In this document: positions 43,190 through 52,467 of the stretch, in pieces
How the letters are laid out: every line of letters begins with the position of its first letter
Position numbering within the stretch: position 1 is the first letter of the stretch
Source: JAVJUV01 sp047314965
Lineage (GTDB): Bacteria > Pseudomonadota > Alphaproteobacteria > Rhodobacterales > Rhodobacteraceae
DNA: 64,000 nt
NCBI RefSeq assembly: GCF_047314965.1
Contig: NZ_JBLBVK010000050.1
Span: forward strand, 56,405 to 120,404
Direction: 5' to 3'
Translations under genes and position numbers: made by a program
The notes under the pieces: generated by a model
The model's database searches: none
Told to the model about the DNA's origin: nothing
The model's input: only the letters and a program-made list of their open reading frames with translations

Positions 43190-44161
43190 TCACGGCAAGA
43201 AGATCGTCGAACCGGTCGTCATCCCCGCCTCCAGATCGGCATGCGCTGCCGCAACCTCGGAAAGAGGACGTCGCTGGTTGATGTTCACCTTGACGTGGCC
43301 GCCGAGGATCATCTCGAATACCCGGCCCGCCGAATGCTCCAGGTCGGCGCGCGGTCCCACGTAATTGGCAAGCGTCGGCCGCGTGAAGTAAAGCGATCCG
43401 CCGTGCTGCAGCACGCTTGGGGCGACGGCCGGGGCTTCACCGGTTGTAGCGCCGAAGGAGACGAACATGCCATAGGTGGCAAGGCACGCCAGAGACGCTT
43501 CGAACGTCGCCTTCCCGATGCTGTCGTAGACAACGGGAACACCAACGCCTCCGGTAATTTCCTTGACCCGCTGGACGATGTCTTCGGATTTGCGGTCGAT
43601 AGCATGGGCATACCCCTGCTCAAGCGCACGTTTGCAGTTCTCTGCCCCTGAGGTGACGCCGATCATCTCGGCGCCAAGGTAGTTGCCCCACTGCCCTGCG
43701 ATCTGTCCCACGCCGCCGGACGCCGCATAGAACAAAACCTTGTCCCCCGGCTTCACCTTGTAAGTCCGCTCAAGCAGGTACTCGACGGTCATGCCCTTCA
43801 TCAGGGACGCCGCCGCGATCTCGTCGGAAATGCCGTCCGGAATCTTCACGACACGGGCCGCAGGCGCATTTCGGGCAGACGCATATGCTCCCAGAACACC
43901 GCCATAGACCACCCGGTCACCGACATTGAGCCCGGTCACGCCGGCTCCGATCGCAATGATCTCACCCGCCGCTTCCAGTCCCAGCGGACTCGGCACTTTC
44001 ATCGGATAGTAGCCAGAGCGCTGATAGATATCCATGTAGTTCAAACCGATGGCGGTCTGACGGATCTGCACTTCTCCCTCGCCAGGCGGCGGCAGTTCGA
44101 TTTCCTCGATCTGCATGACCTCGGGCGCGCCCGTCTCATTCATGATTACGCGTTGTGACAT
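43190..44161 (-). CDS. Zinc-less NAD(P)H:quinone oxidoreductase (QOR, MDR superfamily)
   Basis: 323 aa. Hallmarks: IGLNYMDIYQRSGYYP, GLEAAGEIIAIGAGV, the nucleotide motif YAASGGVGQIAGQW and VYDSIGKATFEASLACL. No zinc cysteines are present, as expected for QOR. The start 44161 (MSQRVIMNETG) agrees with the family; the longer frame reaches into DUF1330. It may act on an enone or quinone in the pathway, or in detoxification. Confidence 0.9.
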   Translation of the reverse strand: MSQRVIMNETGAPEVMQIEEIELPPPGEGEVQIRQTAIGLNYMDIYQRSGYYPMKVPSPLGLEAAGEIIAIGAGVTGLNVGDRVVYGGVLGAYASARNAPAARVVKIPDGISDEIAAASLMKGMTVEYLLERTYKVKPGDKVLFYAASGGVGQIAGQWGNYLGAEMIGVTSGAENCKRALEQGYAHAIDRKSEDIVQRVKEITGGVGVPVVYDSIGKATFEASLACLATYGMFVSFGATTGEAPAVAPSVLQHGGSLYFTRPTLANYVGPRADLEHSAGRVFEMILGGHVKVNINQRRPLSEVAAAHADLEAGMTTGSTIFLP

Positions 44162-44174
44162 GTTGCTCTTCTCC

Positions 44175-44480
44175 TCAGGTCGTAGCGTCGCCGCTTTCAA
44201 CCACCACGGTCTGCACCTCACCGGCGCCATTGGCACGGCGGAAGGCGGCGGCGGCATTGTACTCTTCGGACTTGAAACATGCCGTCCCAGCTTCAAGCGT
44301 CGGAAATTCGATCACGACGAAACGGTGAAAGTACTCCGGGCCTTCCATGATCTCGTATTTGCCGCCCCGCGCCAGAACCTTGCCACCCCATTTCTCGATG
44401 ATGGCCGGCACAAGATCGGTGTAGCGCTTGTATTCCACGGGATCGTTGATCTTGGCGCGGGCAATCCAGTAGGCGGGCAT
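44175..44480 (-). CDS. DUF1330 domain protein
   Basis: 101 aa dimeric ferredoxin-like fold. MPAYWIARAKINDP, KYEIMEGPEYFHRFVVIEFPT and the end CFKSEEYNAAAAFRR are typical of DUF1330. Function unknown; members often sit in catabolic operons. It lies 9 nt after the TRAP large subunit gene and 13 nt ahead of the quinone oxidoreductase. Confidence 0.88.
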   Translation of the reverse strand: MPAYWIARAKINDPVEYKRYTDLVPAIIEKWGGKVLARGGKYEIMEGPEYFHRFVVIEFPTLEAGTACFKSEEYNAAAAFRRANGAGEVQTVVVESGDATT

Positions 44481-44489
44481 GTCGGGTCC

Positions 44490-45845
44490 TCACATCAGAA
44501 GATTGGGCAGGAAATTGGCGATGCTGGGGAACATTATGATCAGAAGAACCGCGATCAGCATCACCAGCCAATAGGGTATCGAGGCGTAGAAGATCCGTTG
44601 AACGCCGATCTGGTCGTCATTGATCGCTGCCTTGACTGTATAGACCAGAAGACCGAAAGGCGGGGTTAGCAGGCCGGCTTCGATGGCGATGATGCCGACG
44701 ATGGCGAAGGACAGCTGATCAAAGCCAAAGGCGAGAGCGACAGGTTCCACGATTGGCACGGTGAGCAACATGATCGAGATCGAGTCGATGATCATTCCAA
44801 GGATGAACCAGATCAGGATAATGATCGCCAGAACCACAAAGGGCTCCAGACCGCTCGCCATGAAGAACTCGCGGATGGCATTGGTGACACCGGTCATGGC
44901 CAGCGTCCGGGAATAAAGCGCTGCCGCGAACAACAGGATCATGATTGGCGCCGCGGTCTTGCCGACCGAGTAGATGGCGTCGATGAATTCGCGCCAGCGC
45001 ATCCCCTTGATCCATGCAAGGATCAGCGCAAGCGCCGCGCCGGCACCGGCCCCTTCTGTCGGTGTGAAGACACCGAACCAGATACCGCCGAGAACAGCGC
45101 CGATGATGCCGACGACACCGGCCAGTGAGGTCAGGAACTGTCCGGTCGGAAGCTCGACTTGGGTGCTGTCGAAGCCGTCTTCGACACGCACCTTGTCGTG
45201 ATCGATATGGGCCGAGCCCTCTCCCACCAACTCGGGCTTCATCAAGGCTCGGACGACAATGTACAGAATGAACAATGTCGCCAGCAGGATACCCGGCAGG
45301 ACTCCGGCCAGGAACAGCCTACCAATGGACTGCTCCGTCAGGATGCCCCAGACGATCATCAGAACCGAAGGAGGGATCAGCATGCCCAGGCAACTGGAGC
45401 CGGCAATTGCCCCCAGCGAGAAACCGCGGTCATAGCGGTGCGCCTTCATCTCGGGATAGGCAATCCGGCTGAAGGCCGCAGCGGAAGCAATGGAAACGCC
45501 CGTCACGAACGAGAAGACAGTGTTGCCAAGCACGGTGGCAATGGCCAGGCGCGCAGGGATCTTTTTCAGTCCCCTGTTTATCGCCACATAAATGTCGGTG
45601 ATCGCCCCGGATCTGCCGATGAACTCTCCCATCAGCATAAACAGGGGGATCACCGCAAAGGTGAAATCCCTAAGCGCCTCGGCAGCTGTCGAAGCGAGGG
45701 TCGCCTCGACGATGCGCATCTTGCCGGTGACAAGATAGATGCCGACCGCGCTAGTGACGCCCAACGCGACGGCGACGTGGACGCCCAGAAGCACCAGCCC
45801 CATCAGGAGAGCGATTATCAGTCCGGCAGTTCCGAAATCGAACAT
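44490..45845 (-). CDS. dctM: TRAP transporter large permease
   Basis: 451 aa, about 12 helices. The family motif ATVLGNTVFSFVTGVSIASAAAFSRIAYPEM and the segment GSSCLGMLIPPSVLMIVWGILTE are clear. The start at 45845 (MFDFGTAGLIIAL) follows the DctQ stop by 4 nt; the longer frame overlaps dctQ and lacks homology. It forms the Na+-driven channel with DctQ and is fed by DctP. Confidence 0.94.
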   Translation of the reverse strand: MFDFGTAGLIIALLMGLVLLGVHVAVALGVTSAVGIYLVTGKMRIVEATLASTAAEALRDFTFAVIPLFMLMGEFIGRSGAITDIYVAINRGLKKIPARLAIATVLGNTVFSFVTGVSIASAAAFSRIAYPEMKAHRYDRGFSLGAIAGSSCLGMLIPPSVLMIVWGILTEQSIGRLFLAGVLPGILLATLFILYIVVRALMKPELVGEGSAHIDHDKVRVEDGFDSTQVELPTGQFLTSLAGVVGIIGAVLGGIWFGVFTPTEGAGAGAALALILAWIKGMRWREFIDAIYSVGKTAAPIMILLFAAALYSRTLAMTGVTNAIREFFMASGLEPFVVLAIIILIWFILGMIIDSISIMLLTVPIVEPVALAFGFDQLSFAIVGIIAIEAGLLTPPFGLLVYTVKAAINDDQIGVQRIFYASIPYWLVMLIAVLLIIMFPSIANFLPNLLM

Positions 45846-45849
45846 CGCT

Positions 45850-46350
45850 TCAGAGTTCCATACGCTCGACCCGAAGGTCGAAGATTTCGACAATGGCCAA
45901 CAGGATGTAATTTATACCCGCGAGTCCCGCTCCAAAGATGATCATCCACCGCGTAGGCCAGACCGGAACCCGCAAGGCGCCCTCGCCGTCGAACTCCCAG
46001 TTCGTGAAGGATCGCATCGCGGGTTTGATCCCGGCTTTCAGAAGGAAAAAGAACAGCGCGGCGCCCAGTGCGAAAGCAAAGATCAGTAACAGCTTTTGCA
46101 CCGGCTTAGGCATCGCCGTGACCAGAAAATCCGCCCGAAGCATCGAGTTGCTGCGAACAGCGTATCCGATCTGAAGGAAGACGATCATCACCACCGAATT
46201 CGCCACGATCTCCTTCGTACCCGAGATAGGTATGTTCAGCGCCCGAGTGATGATGTCAGCCAGAATGAAGAAACACAGAAAGAATGCCCAGACAGCACCA
46301 AGGATCATCAAGAATTTGGTGAGCCGGTCACTCAGTCGAACCAATGCCAT
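45850..46350 (-). CDS. dctQ: TRAP transporter small permease
   Basis: 166 aa with four predicted helices, the usual DctQ size. The region NSVVMIVFLQIGYAVRSNSMLRADFL (residues about 46-72) is the DctQ core. Lies between dctP and dctM, with a 66 nt gap after dctP that contains a hairpin. Confidence 0.92.
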   Translation of the reverse strand: MALVRLSDRLTKFLMILGAVWAFFLCFFILADIITRALNIPISGTKEIVANSVVMIVFLQIGYAVRSNSMLRADFLVTAMPKPVQKLLLIFAFALGAALFFFLLKAGIKPAMRSFTNWEFDGEGALRVPVWPTRWMIIFGAGLAGINYILLAIVEIFDLRVERMEL

Positions 46351-46376
46351 CGCGGCCTCTGCGTTTGGAGAATTCT

Positions 46377-46405
46377 GGACGCTCCGCCAAAGAGGCGAAG
46401 CGTCC
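46377..46405 (-). other. Intergenic hairpin between dctP and dctQ
   Basis: GGACGCT-c-CGCC, loop AAAGA, GGCG-a-AGCGTCC forms an 11-pair stem with one mismatch, 11 nt after the dctP stop. No T tract follows. Same position and form as the hairpins after the other binding-protein genes. Confidence 0.75.
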
Positions 46406-46416
46406 GGCTCTTTCGG

Positions 46417-47478
46417 TTACTCGACCACGTAGCGCACCGGCCACTCGTAGCCGTTCGCTTCAGCCCGGTCGAGCACGAGGTTCAGGACCTGCTTGGCAGG
46501 AAGCCCCTGCGCTTCAAGCTCGTCGGCCAGCGACTGCGGCCATGCTGCCAGGCTCTCGGCCCATGCCTTGCGAACCGCCGGGTCGATCTCGGTCACGGTG
46601 ATCAGCGTGCGGAGTTCATCGACAAGACGATCGTACTCCGACGCATTCACGATCCCGGTCTGCTGCTCATAGTCGGCGGCGACTTCGTGAAGGATCTCTT
46701 TGAAGTCGTCGGGCAGCGCGTCGTAGGTGTCCTTGTTGATGGTAAGTCCGTGCCACGTCATCGAACCAAAACCAATCAGCGTGTAGTAAGGACCCGGCTC
46801 GTAGAGCTTGAGGTTCACCCAAGCCGACGGGAACATAATCCAGCCTTCATAAACGTTTGTGTTCATCTCGGTGTAAGCCGTCGCCAGCGACGACTGCACT
46901 TCCGACACACCCGCCAGCTTCAGCCAGTTCAGGTTCAGACCGGCACCCGCGATCTTCTGGCCCTGAAGGTCCGAAAGATCGTCCCACGGGAACGATGTAC
47001 CAAGGTTATAGCCGCCGTCCGCGATCCGGCTCAGCAGCACCTGGTTGAACTTGTCCTCGAAGACGTCCGTAAGGTACGGAACCTCGGCATAGACTTCCTG
47101 AGCGATCTTCAGCGACATTTCGGGGTCCATGGTCCCGAACGGCATCATCACCTGGAAGGCATGCAGAGGCAGGTTCGATGGCTCGAAGCAGAAGCAGAAA
47201 CCACCGATGTCGATGATACCGTCCTGAACGCCTTCAAGCACCTCAGTGACCTTCACGATCGAGCCGGAATAGCCCTCGACGAAATTCACCGTGTGGTCGG
47301 TGCGGGCTTCGACGCGTTCCTTCAGCTCTTTCTGAAAATAGTTGATCATGAGCCCGGCATAAACCACGCCCGGCGGGTGTCCTGACCCGATCCGTAGTGT
47401 GATGTCCTCCGCCTTGGCTGCCGTCCCGAAGGACAATGCCGCGATAGCAGCGGCACCAGTTGCGAATAGTTTGTTCAT
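46417..47478 (-). CDS. dctP: TRAP transporter substrate-binding protein
   Basis: 353 aa periplasmic receptor with a signal peptide ending near AAKAED (residue 23). Start 47478 (MNKLFATGAAAI) is preceded by GGGAGGAAG; the longer frame has no homology. The DctP core includes DLQGQKIAGAGLNLNWL (ligand-Arg region altered in this subfamily) and WHGLTINKDTYDALPDD. The ligand is probably an organic acid used by the surrounding enzymes. 141 nt precede it, so it may have its own promoter. Confidence 0.92.
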   Translation of the reverse strand: MNKLFATGAAAIAALSFGTAAKAEDITLRIGSGHPPGVVYAGLMINYFQKELKERVEARTDHTVNFVEGYSGSIVKVTEVLEGVQDGIIDIGGFCFCFEPSNLPLHAFQVMMPFGTMDPEMSLKIAQEVYAEVPYLTDVFEDKFNQVLLSRIADGGYNLGTSFPWDDLSDLQGQKIAGAGLNLNWLKLAGVSEVQSSLATAYTEMNTNVYEGWIMFPSAWVNLKLYEPGPYYTLIGFGSMTWHGLTINKDTYDALPDDFKEILHEVAADYEQQTGIVNASEYDRLVDELRTLITVTEIDPAVRKAWAESLAAWPQSLADELEAQGLPAKQVLNLVLDRAEANGYEWPVRYVVE

Positions 47479-47619
47479 CTCTTCCTCCCTTGGATGACCC
47501 TTATCCGATTTCGCCGCCTCCAATTTGCAGGGATCACGGCGCGGAACTCTCGATTATCTCACTGCTCACTCGGCTGGTATGTGTGGCCACCCGCCTCCGC
47601 TTTGTTGGTCGTGTCGTCC

Positions 47620-48534
47620 TCATGCTGCCGGCGCAGGGGCCTTCAGCCCGTCCACGTCGGCCTTGAGATTAGTGCGCTGCTCCGCGGTCAGCGGAACCAG
47701 CGGCGGCGCCATGCGCGTCCAGCTGTCATCGCCAGTACGCCACGCTTCCATTTGCTTCATGGCAGCCATGAGGGGGTATTTCGACGCCACCGCACGGGCT
47801 GCCTTTACAAGAGCGAATGCCTCGCTGTCAGGTCCTTCGCTTTTCGCCTGCTTGGCATAGTTCGCAAAAGCATTCGTCGAACCCGAGATGATGCCGGCGC
47901 ACGCACCGGCAAGCCCTTCGAACAGGAAGGCCTCACTCGACGGATAGACGTCAAAGTCTGCATCGACACCGCCCGTGGCCTTGGCAAAGGCCAGCGACTG
48001 CGACATGTCTCCGCTCGAGTCCTTCAGACCTGCGATCACCGGCCCAAATGCCTTTTTGAGACGAACAACGACATCGACCGGGATCGGCGTCATCGACATC
48101 TGCGGGAAATGGTAGAGATAGACGCGCAATCGGTCATCGCCCACCTTCTCCACAAGCTGCGAGAAATAGGCATAAAGCCCCTCGTCGCTGGGGTTCTTGT
48201 AGTAGAACGGCGGAAGAACCAGAACGTTCGTAAAGCCGGCCGCGACGGCCGTCGAAGTCAACTCGACAGCGTCACCGGTAGCACATGCGCCGGTTCCGAA
48301 GATCGCGCGGCTCGGATCGAACCCCGCCTCCGCAAAGGCACCGGGCAATGCCAGACGGTCGCGCATCGAGATCGAATTGCCCTCGCCCGTCGTTCCGGTC
48401 GGAGCCACGCCATCGCACCCGCCATCGGTGATGAGATGATTGCAATAAGCGATCAGCTTCGGGATATCGAGCGATCCGTCTTCGCGAAATGGCGAGACTG
48501 CCGCCGCGTATATCCCTCGTATTGCCTTCGACAT
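47620..48534 (-). CDS. Dihydrodipicolinate synthase family aldolase
   Basis: 304 aa DapA/NAL-type TIM barrel. GTTGEG (residues 47-52), Tyr141 (YHFPQMS) and the Schiff-base Lys171 (AGLKDSSGD) mark a class I aldolase that makes or splits pyruvate-containing compounds. It lies 11 nt after the zinc alcohol dehydrogenase gene in a catabolic operon, so a 2-keto-3-deoxy acid or 4-hydroxy-2-keto acid aldolase is more likely than lysine synthesis. Confidence 0.9.
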   Translation of the reverse strand: MSKAIRGIYAAAVSPFREDGSLDIPKLIAYCNHLITDGGCDGVAPTGTTGEGNSISMRDRLALPGAFAEAGFDPSRAIFGTGACATGDAVELTSTAVAAGFTNVLVLPPFYYKNPSDEGLYAYFSQLVEKVGDDRLRVYLYHFPQMSMTPIPVDVVVRLKKAFGPVIAGLKDSSGDMSQSLAFAKATGGVDADFDVYPSSEAFLFEGLAGACAGIISGSTNAFANYAKQAKSEGPDSEAFALVKAARAVASKYPLMAAMKQMEAWRTGDDSWTRMAPPLVPLTAEQRTNLKADVDGLKAPAPAA

Positions 48535-48545
48535 ATTGGTTCGTC

Positions 48546-49709
48546 CTATTCTGCGGCTGCCGCCTTAGTATTGCTGTCTCGCATCGATACGACCACTTTG
48601 ATGGCATCGTCTATCCGCTCGCGCGCATGGCGCAGCGCATTCGGAAGATCGTCCATCGGGAACGTGTGCGTATGGACCTTGGTCGCATCGAAACGCTTTT
48701 CGGCCATGAAGGCCATGGCCCGGTGCGTGGCTGATTTCCCTTCGCCCCGGATGCCGTAAAGGTAGATGTTGTTCACCGCAAGATAGCCCAGGTCGAACTG
48801 AACCGGCTTCTTCGGAAACGCCGCAAGGCACACCTTGCCGCCGCGGTTGGTCATATGAATGGCTTGATTGACCGTCTGCTCACTGCCGGCACAATCAACG
48901 ACATAGTCGGCCCCCTTGGGTCCGACGATCTCCTTGACCCTTGCCATGACGTCTTCGTTGCGCGCGTCTATGGCGTAATCTGCGCCGAGCTCCAGACCAA
49001 TCTTGTTGCGGTTCTCGCGGGTTCCGACCAAAACCACCGGACTGGCGCCCAGCGATTTTGCAACCGCAACTGCCAGAAGCCCGATTGGCCCCGGTCCGAT
49101 CACCACCACGCTCTCGCCGGCAACCAGACCGCCAAGTTCGGTGAGGCCGTACATCGATGTCCCTGCCGTGACCACCAGCGTCGCCTCGGCATCCGACATG
49201 TCGTCGGGAACCTTGATCATCGTATTGATGTTGTTGACGGCATATTCGGCGAACCCGCCATTGGTCGTGAAGCCGTTGGCGCGATGCCCCTTGTTTCTCT
49301 CGCCGTAGTTGAGCCCGTAGTTGTGGCACGAGGTATACATGCCCATGCGACAACGCTTGCACTGACCGCAGCCTGCGTGAATTTCGACCGTGACCCGGTC
49401 GCCGATCTCGAACTCGTCAACACCCGGCCCCAGGGCTGCGATCGTGCCCATGTATTCGTGGCCCGGCGTGAAGTTCTTGTTGAACGGCGCACCCCCCTCG
49501 AACATGGCAGGCGTGCCATAAGTAATGATCTCAAGATCGGTCGCGCAGATTGCGACGGCATCGATCCGCACCAAGGCTTCGGCCCGCCCCGGCACGGGAA
49601 CAACCTTGTCGACAAGTTTCAACTCGTCGGGGTCTCCCAATACCCAGGCCTTCATATGCTCCGGCACTGGCATCGCATCAGAGTATTTCACACCGTCGGC
49701 GTTGCGCAT
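48546..49709 (-). CDS. Zinc-dependent alcohol dehydrogenase (MDR family)
   Basis: 387 aa from ATG 49709, which has a GGGGAGG RBS; a longer frame begins with a TTG inside the operator and is not favoured. Catalytic zinc residues lie in ICATDLEI and PGHEYMGT; the structural zinc loop has four Cys (CGQCKRCRMGMYTSC). The nucleotide motif is GPGPIGLLAVAVA. Similar to threonine/sorbitol dehydrogenases acting on polyol-like secondary alcohols. First gene of the leftward catabolic run and directly behind a perfect GntR-type palindrome. Confidence 0.92.
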   Translation of the reverse strand: MRNADGVKYSDAMPVPEHMKAWVLGDPDELKLVDKVVPVPGRAEALVRIDAVAICATDLEIITYGTPAMFEGGAPFNKNFTPGHEYMGTIAALGPGVDEFEIGDRVTVEIHAGCGQCKRCRMGMYTSCHNYGLNYGERNKGHRANGFTTNGGFAEYAVNNINTMIKVPDDMSDAEATLVVTAGTSMYGLTELGGLVAGESVVVIGPGPIGLLAVAVAKSLGASPVVLVGTRENRNKIGLELGADYAIDARNEDVMARVKEIVGPKGADYVVDCAGSEQTVNQAIHMTNRGGKVCLAAFPKKPVQFDLGYLAVNNIYLYGIRGEGKSATHRAMAFMAEKRFDATKVHTHTFPMDDLPNALRHARERIDDAIKVVVSMRDSNTKAAAAE

Positions 49710-49748
49710 GATGACGCTGACCTCCCCCTGTTTTCCGGTCGAGTCGTT

Positions 49749-49772
49749 CGCATATTGGTTAACCAATATGCG
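49749..49772. promoter_or_regulatory. GntR-type operator upstream of the alcohol dehydrogenase gene
   Basis: A perfect 24 bp palindrome centred on TTGGTTAACCAA, 40-63 bp upstream of the dehydrogenase ATG. The core is shared with the site at the gntR start. It should control the leftward run from 49709. Confidence 0.8.
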
Positions 49773-49896
49773 CAAATCTGGACCAAACCGGATCCTTTTG
49801 TAATTTACTTACCCGGACGATCAGGTCAGGTAAACAAAATAATACTGTTGACTTCATAACTGGTCTGCACTCTTTCTAGAATACGAGTCGACACAA

Positions 49897-49910
49897 ATTG
49901 GTTAACCAAT
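49897..49910. promoter_or_regulatory. GntR-type operator overlapping the gntR start codon
   Basis: ATTGGTTAACCAAT, a perfect 14 bp palindrome with the same TTGGTTAACCAA core, ends on the first two bases of the gntR ATG. The placement predicts autorepression by blocking transcription at the start of the gene. Confidence 0.8.
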
Positions 49911-50595
49911 GAACTACTTCAGTGCGACAAAAACATCCCGCGATGAATTGGCGAATTGGCTCGCCAATTCCGGCGCGACGCCTGGTGACAGGCTGCCACC
50001 GGAACGGGATCTCAGCGTGCAATTGGGCGTATCGCGGGGCGAATTGAGAAAGGCGCTGACGGCACTCGAGGCCGAAGGTGTCGTCGAGCGCCATGTGGGG
50101 CGCGGCACGTTCCTTCGCGCGCCCGCCGCCGCCGACAAGAGCAGTGAACCGCTTGTAATGCGTCTGGCGGAGATCACCAGCCCGCACGCCGCGATGATGG
50201 CGCGCCTCTCTCTGGAACCGGAACTCGCAGCGCACGCCGCCATCCACGCCGCGCCGCGACACCTGACCGAGGCCCGCGCACTTTCCGAGGGAATGCGCAA
50301 TGCCGCCGACTGGACGGAATATGAACAGCTGGATGCACGCCTGCATGAACTGATCGCCGTAGCCTCCGGCAACCCCCTACTGGCCGAATTGCACAGGATC
50401 GTTAACGCGGTCCGGGTATCGGTCGTGTGGTCCAAGCTTGAACTCCCACAAGATGGACCACCGGCCGACTACCACTCTTTCGCGGAACATGACGAAATCA
50501 TCTCTGCACTTGAAAGTCGTGACCGAAAAGCCGCCCACGCCGCTATGCGCAACCACCTGAAATCGGTGCGCGCGACATTCCTGAAGGATGACTGA
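49909..50595 (+). CDS. GntR-family (FadR/FCD) transcriptional regulator
   Basis: 228 aa. The winged helix spans about residues 8-68 (GDRLPPERDLSVQLGVSRGELRKAL, then GTFLRAP); the FCD effector domain follows with metal-binding residues in DARLHELIA, FAEHDEI and AMRNHL. FCD regulators sense carboxylates and usually repress. It lies between two divergent catabolic runs with its own palindromic operators on both sides, so it very likely controls both. Confidence 0.93.
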   Translation: MNYFSATKTSRDELANWLANSGATPGDRLPPERDLSVQLGVSRGELRKALTALEAEGVVERHVGRGTFLRAPAAADKSSEPLVMRLAEITSPHAAMMARLSLEPELAAHAAIHAAPRHLTEARALSEGMRNAADWTEYEQLDARLHELIAVASGNPLLAELHRIVNAVRVSVVWSKLELPQDGPPADYHSFAEHDEIISALESRDRKAAHAAMRNHLKSVRATFLKDD

Positions 50596-50720
50596 CACGT
50601 GATGGCTACCGACGCCCGGAACATTCCACATACGACGCGCGAAGCCGTACTGCCCGTCTTCTTGGGCCATCCCGATCTGACGGCCAGCCCGGCCCCCTGA
50701 CCGACGAAGAGAGAAGCACG

Positions 50721-51314
50721 ATGCCCCATGTCGCACCCGTAGATCTCGCAGCGTCGGAAGACGCGAAAGCGGATATCGAATGGCTGGCATCCGCGACGGG
50801 CTTCGTCGCGAATTCAATGCTGACGCTCTCGCACCGCCCCGAAATCGCCAAGGCCGTGCTGGGTCTGATCCGAGCCGTCGTCCGCTCGCCCGGAACAGTC
50901 GACCCGGCCCTCCGCTGGATGGTCGCCCACGTCACCAGCCTTTCGAACGGCTGCCAATACTGCTCGGCCCATACGTTCAAGAACGGTGCCGACAACGGCG
51001 TTCCCGAGGACAAGCTTGAAGCATTGTGGGAGTTCGAGACCAATCCGGTCTTCTCGGACGCAGAACGCGCCGCCCTTCGCGTCGCGGTCACCGGCGGACA
51101 GTGCCCGTCCTTCGCCACCGCCGAAGACATGGCCGAACTCCGCCGTCACTTCTCACCCGAACAGGTCGTCGAGATCGGCGCGGTAATCTCGCTCTTCGGC
51201 TTCAACAACCGCTGGAATGCGTTGATGGAGACCGACATCGAGGACAGCGTAACTTCTTTCGTGAAATCAAAGAATTATCATGGGCCCGAAACCTTGAAAT
51301 CAGGCCAGAGCTGA
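50721..51314 (+). CDS. Carboxymuconolactone decarboxylase / AhpD-like family protein
   Basis: 197 aa, helical CMD fold. The active-site CxxCxxH is intact as CQYCSAH (about residues 76-82), which points to an AhpD-like thiol peroxidase or disulfide function rather than a lactone decarboxylase. It lies 125 nt after gntR and 31 nt ahead of tctC. Confidence 0.88.
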   Translation: MPHVAPVDLAASEDAKADIEWLASATGFVANSMLTLSHRPEIAKAVLGLIRAVVRSPGTVDPALRWMVAHVTSLSNGCQYCSAHTFKNGADNGVPEDKLEALWEFETNPVFSDAERAALRVAVTGGQCPSFATAEDMAELRRHFSPEQVVEIGAVISLFGFNNRWNALMETDIEDSVTSFVKSKNYHGPETLKSGQS

Positions 51315-51345
51315 TCTCTCCGAGATCAAAATAAGGGAGGAAAAC

Positions 51346-52461
51346 ATGTCAAACTCAATCAAGAAAGGACCCAGCCGTCGGTCATTTATCGGCGGGGCGG
51401 CGGCAGGTTTCACTGCGCTTCAGATTACGATCCCGACTGCGGCTTTCGCCCAGTCCTATCCGGAACGCCCGATCAACGTTGTGGTGATGTATGCGCCCGG
51501 CGGCGGCACCGACACGATCATGCGCAAACTGGCCGAAGAGATGGCCGCCGCGAAAGGCTGGACGATCAACGTTCTGAACAAGCCCGGCGCGGTCGGCGGC
51601 GTCGCCACCCAGTTTGTCGCCGCAGCACCGTCGGACGGCTACACCATTCTCGGCGGAGCGAACTACAACCGGTTCGTTCGCGTGATGGGTCACGCTGACT
51701 TCACACCCTGGAAGGACTGGCTGCCGTTCAAGGCCGGCGCTGCGTCTGCATCCTGGTCGGTCCGCAAGGACAGCCCGTTCCAGACCATCGACGACGTGAT
51801 CGCCGCCGCCAAGGCAAATCCCGGCGGGCTTACGATCTCCACCTCGGGCACCGGCGGCGTCTGGCACGAACTGGCGCTCATCATCGCGAACGCGGCGGGT
51901 ATCGAGCTGAAATACGTGCCCTACAAGGGCGGCCAGCCTGCCACATTGGCGGGTCTGCAAGGCGAGACCGACATCGCCGGCGGCGGCCTGCACGAGCATA
52001 TCGACCTGATCCGCTCGGGCGAACTGCGGAACCTCCTGCAAACGACCGGCAAGGACATCACGCTCGACGACGGAACAGTGCTGCCGACTCTCGGCACGGC
52101 GATTCCGTCCGCGTCCGGCACGCCGGTTGGCGCCACCTACAACTTCATGGTCAAGCGGGACCTGCCGCCGGAAGTGCTTCAGGAAATCTCTGATGCGTTC
52201 GTCGCCGCCGCGACTTCCGCAGGGTTCCTCGAGATGCTCGAGTCCCAGTACTTCATCTCCGATGTGAAAATCGGCGAGGAAGCGGATCGTGAAGGCGCAC
52301 TCATGGAAGCGATCACGACCGAAGTCTTCAACAAGTACAAAGATCAGATCGGCGCCGAAGTGAAGACCGCCGCTGATTTGGGTTTGCCGGCGCCAGCCGA
52401 CTTCGACACCTGGTGGCCGCCCGAGGGCTATGTCGCTCCGCCGATCAAAGCCAACTCCTGA
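51346..52461 (+). CDS. tctC: TTT transporter substrate-binding protein with Tat-like signal
   Basis: 371 aa Bug-type receptor. The N-terminus has a twin-arginine-like motif (SRRSFIGG, residues 10-17) and cleavage near AAFAQ. Family loops: PINVVVMYAPGGGTDTIMRK, KPGAVGGVATQFVAAAPSDGYT, TSGTGGVWHELALII. It differs strongly from the tctC at 35535, so the two systems probably take different acids. A hairpin separates it from tctB. Confidence 0.92.
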   Translation: MSNSIKKGPSRRSFIGGAAAGFTALQITIPTAAFAQSYPERPINVVVMYAPGGGTDTIMRKLAEEMAAAKGWTINVLNKPGAVGGVATQFVAAAPSDGYTILGGANYNRFVRVMGHADFTPWKDWLPFKAGAASASWSVRKDSPFQTIDDVIAAAKANPGGLTISTSGTGGVWHELALIIANAAGIELKYVPYKGGQPATLAGLQGETDIAGGGLHEHIDLIRSGELRNLLQTTGKDITLDDGTVLPTLGTAIPSASGTPVGATYNFMVKRDLPPEVLQEISDAFVAAATSAGFLEMLESQYFISDVKIGEEADREGALMEAITTEVFNKYKDQIGAEVKTAADLGLPAPADFDTWWPPEGYVAPPIKANS

Positions 52462-52467
52462 CGGAAC

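Noticed and set aside
46096..47385. 429-codon plus-strand open frame over the TRAP genes
   Set aside because: Shadow of dctQ and dctP on the other strand; no homology features.
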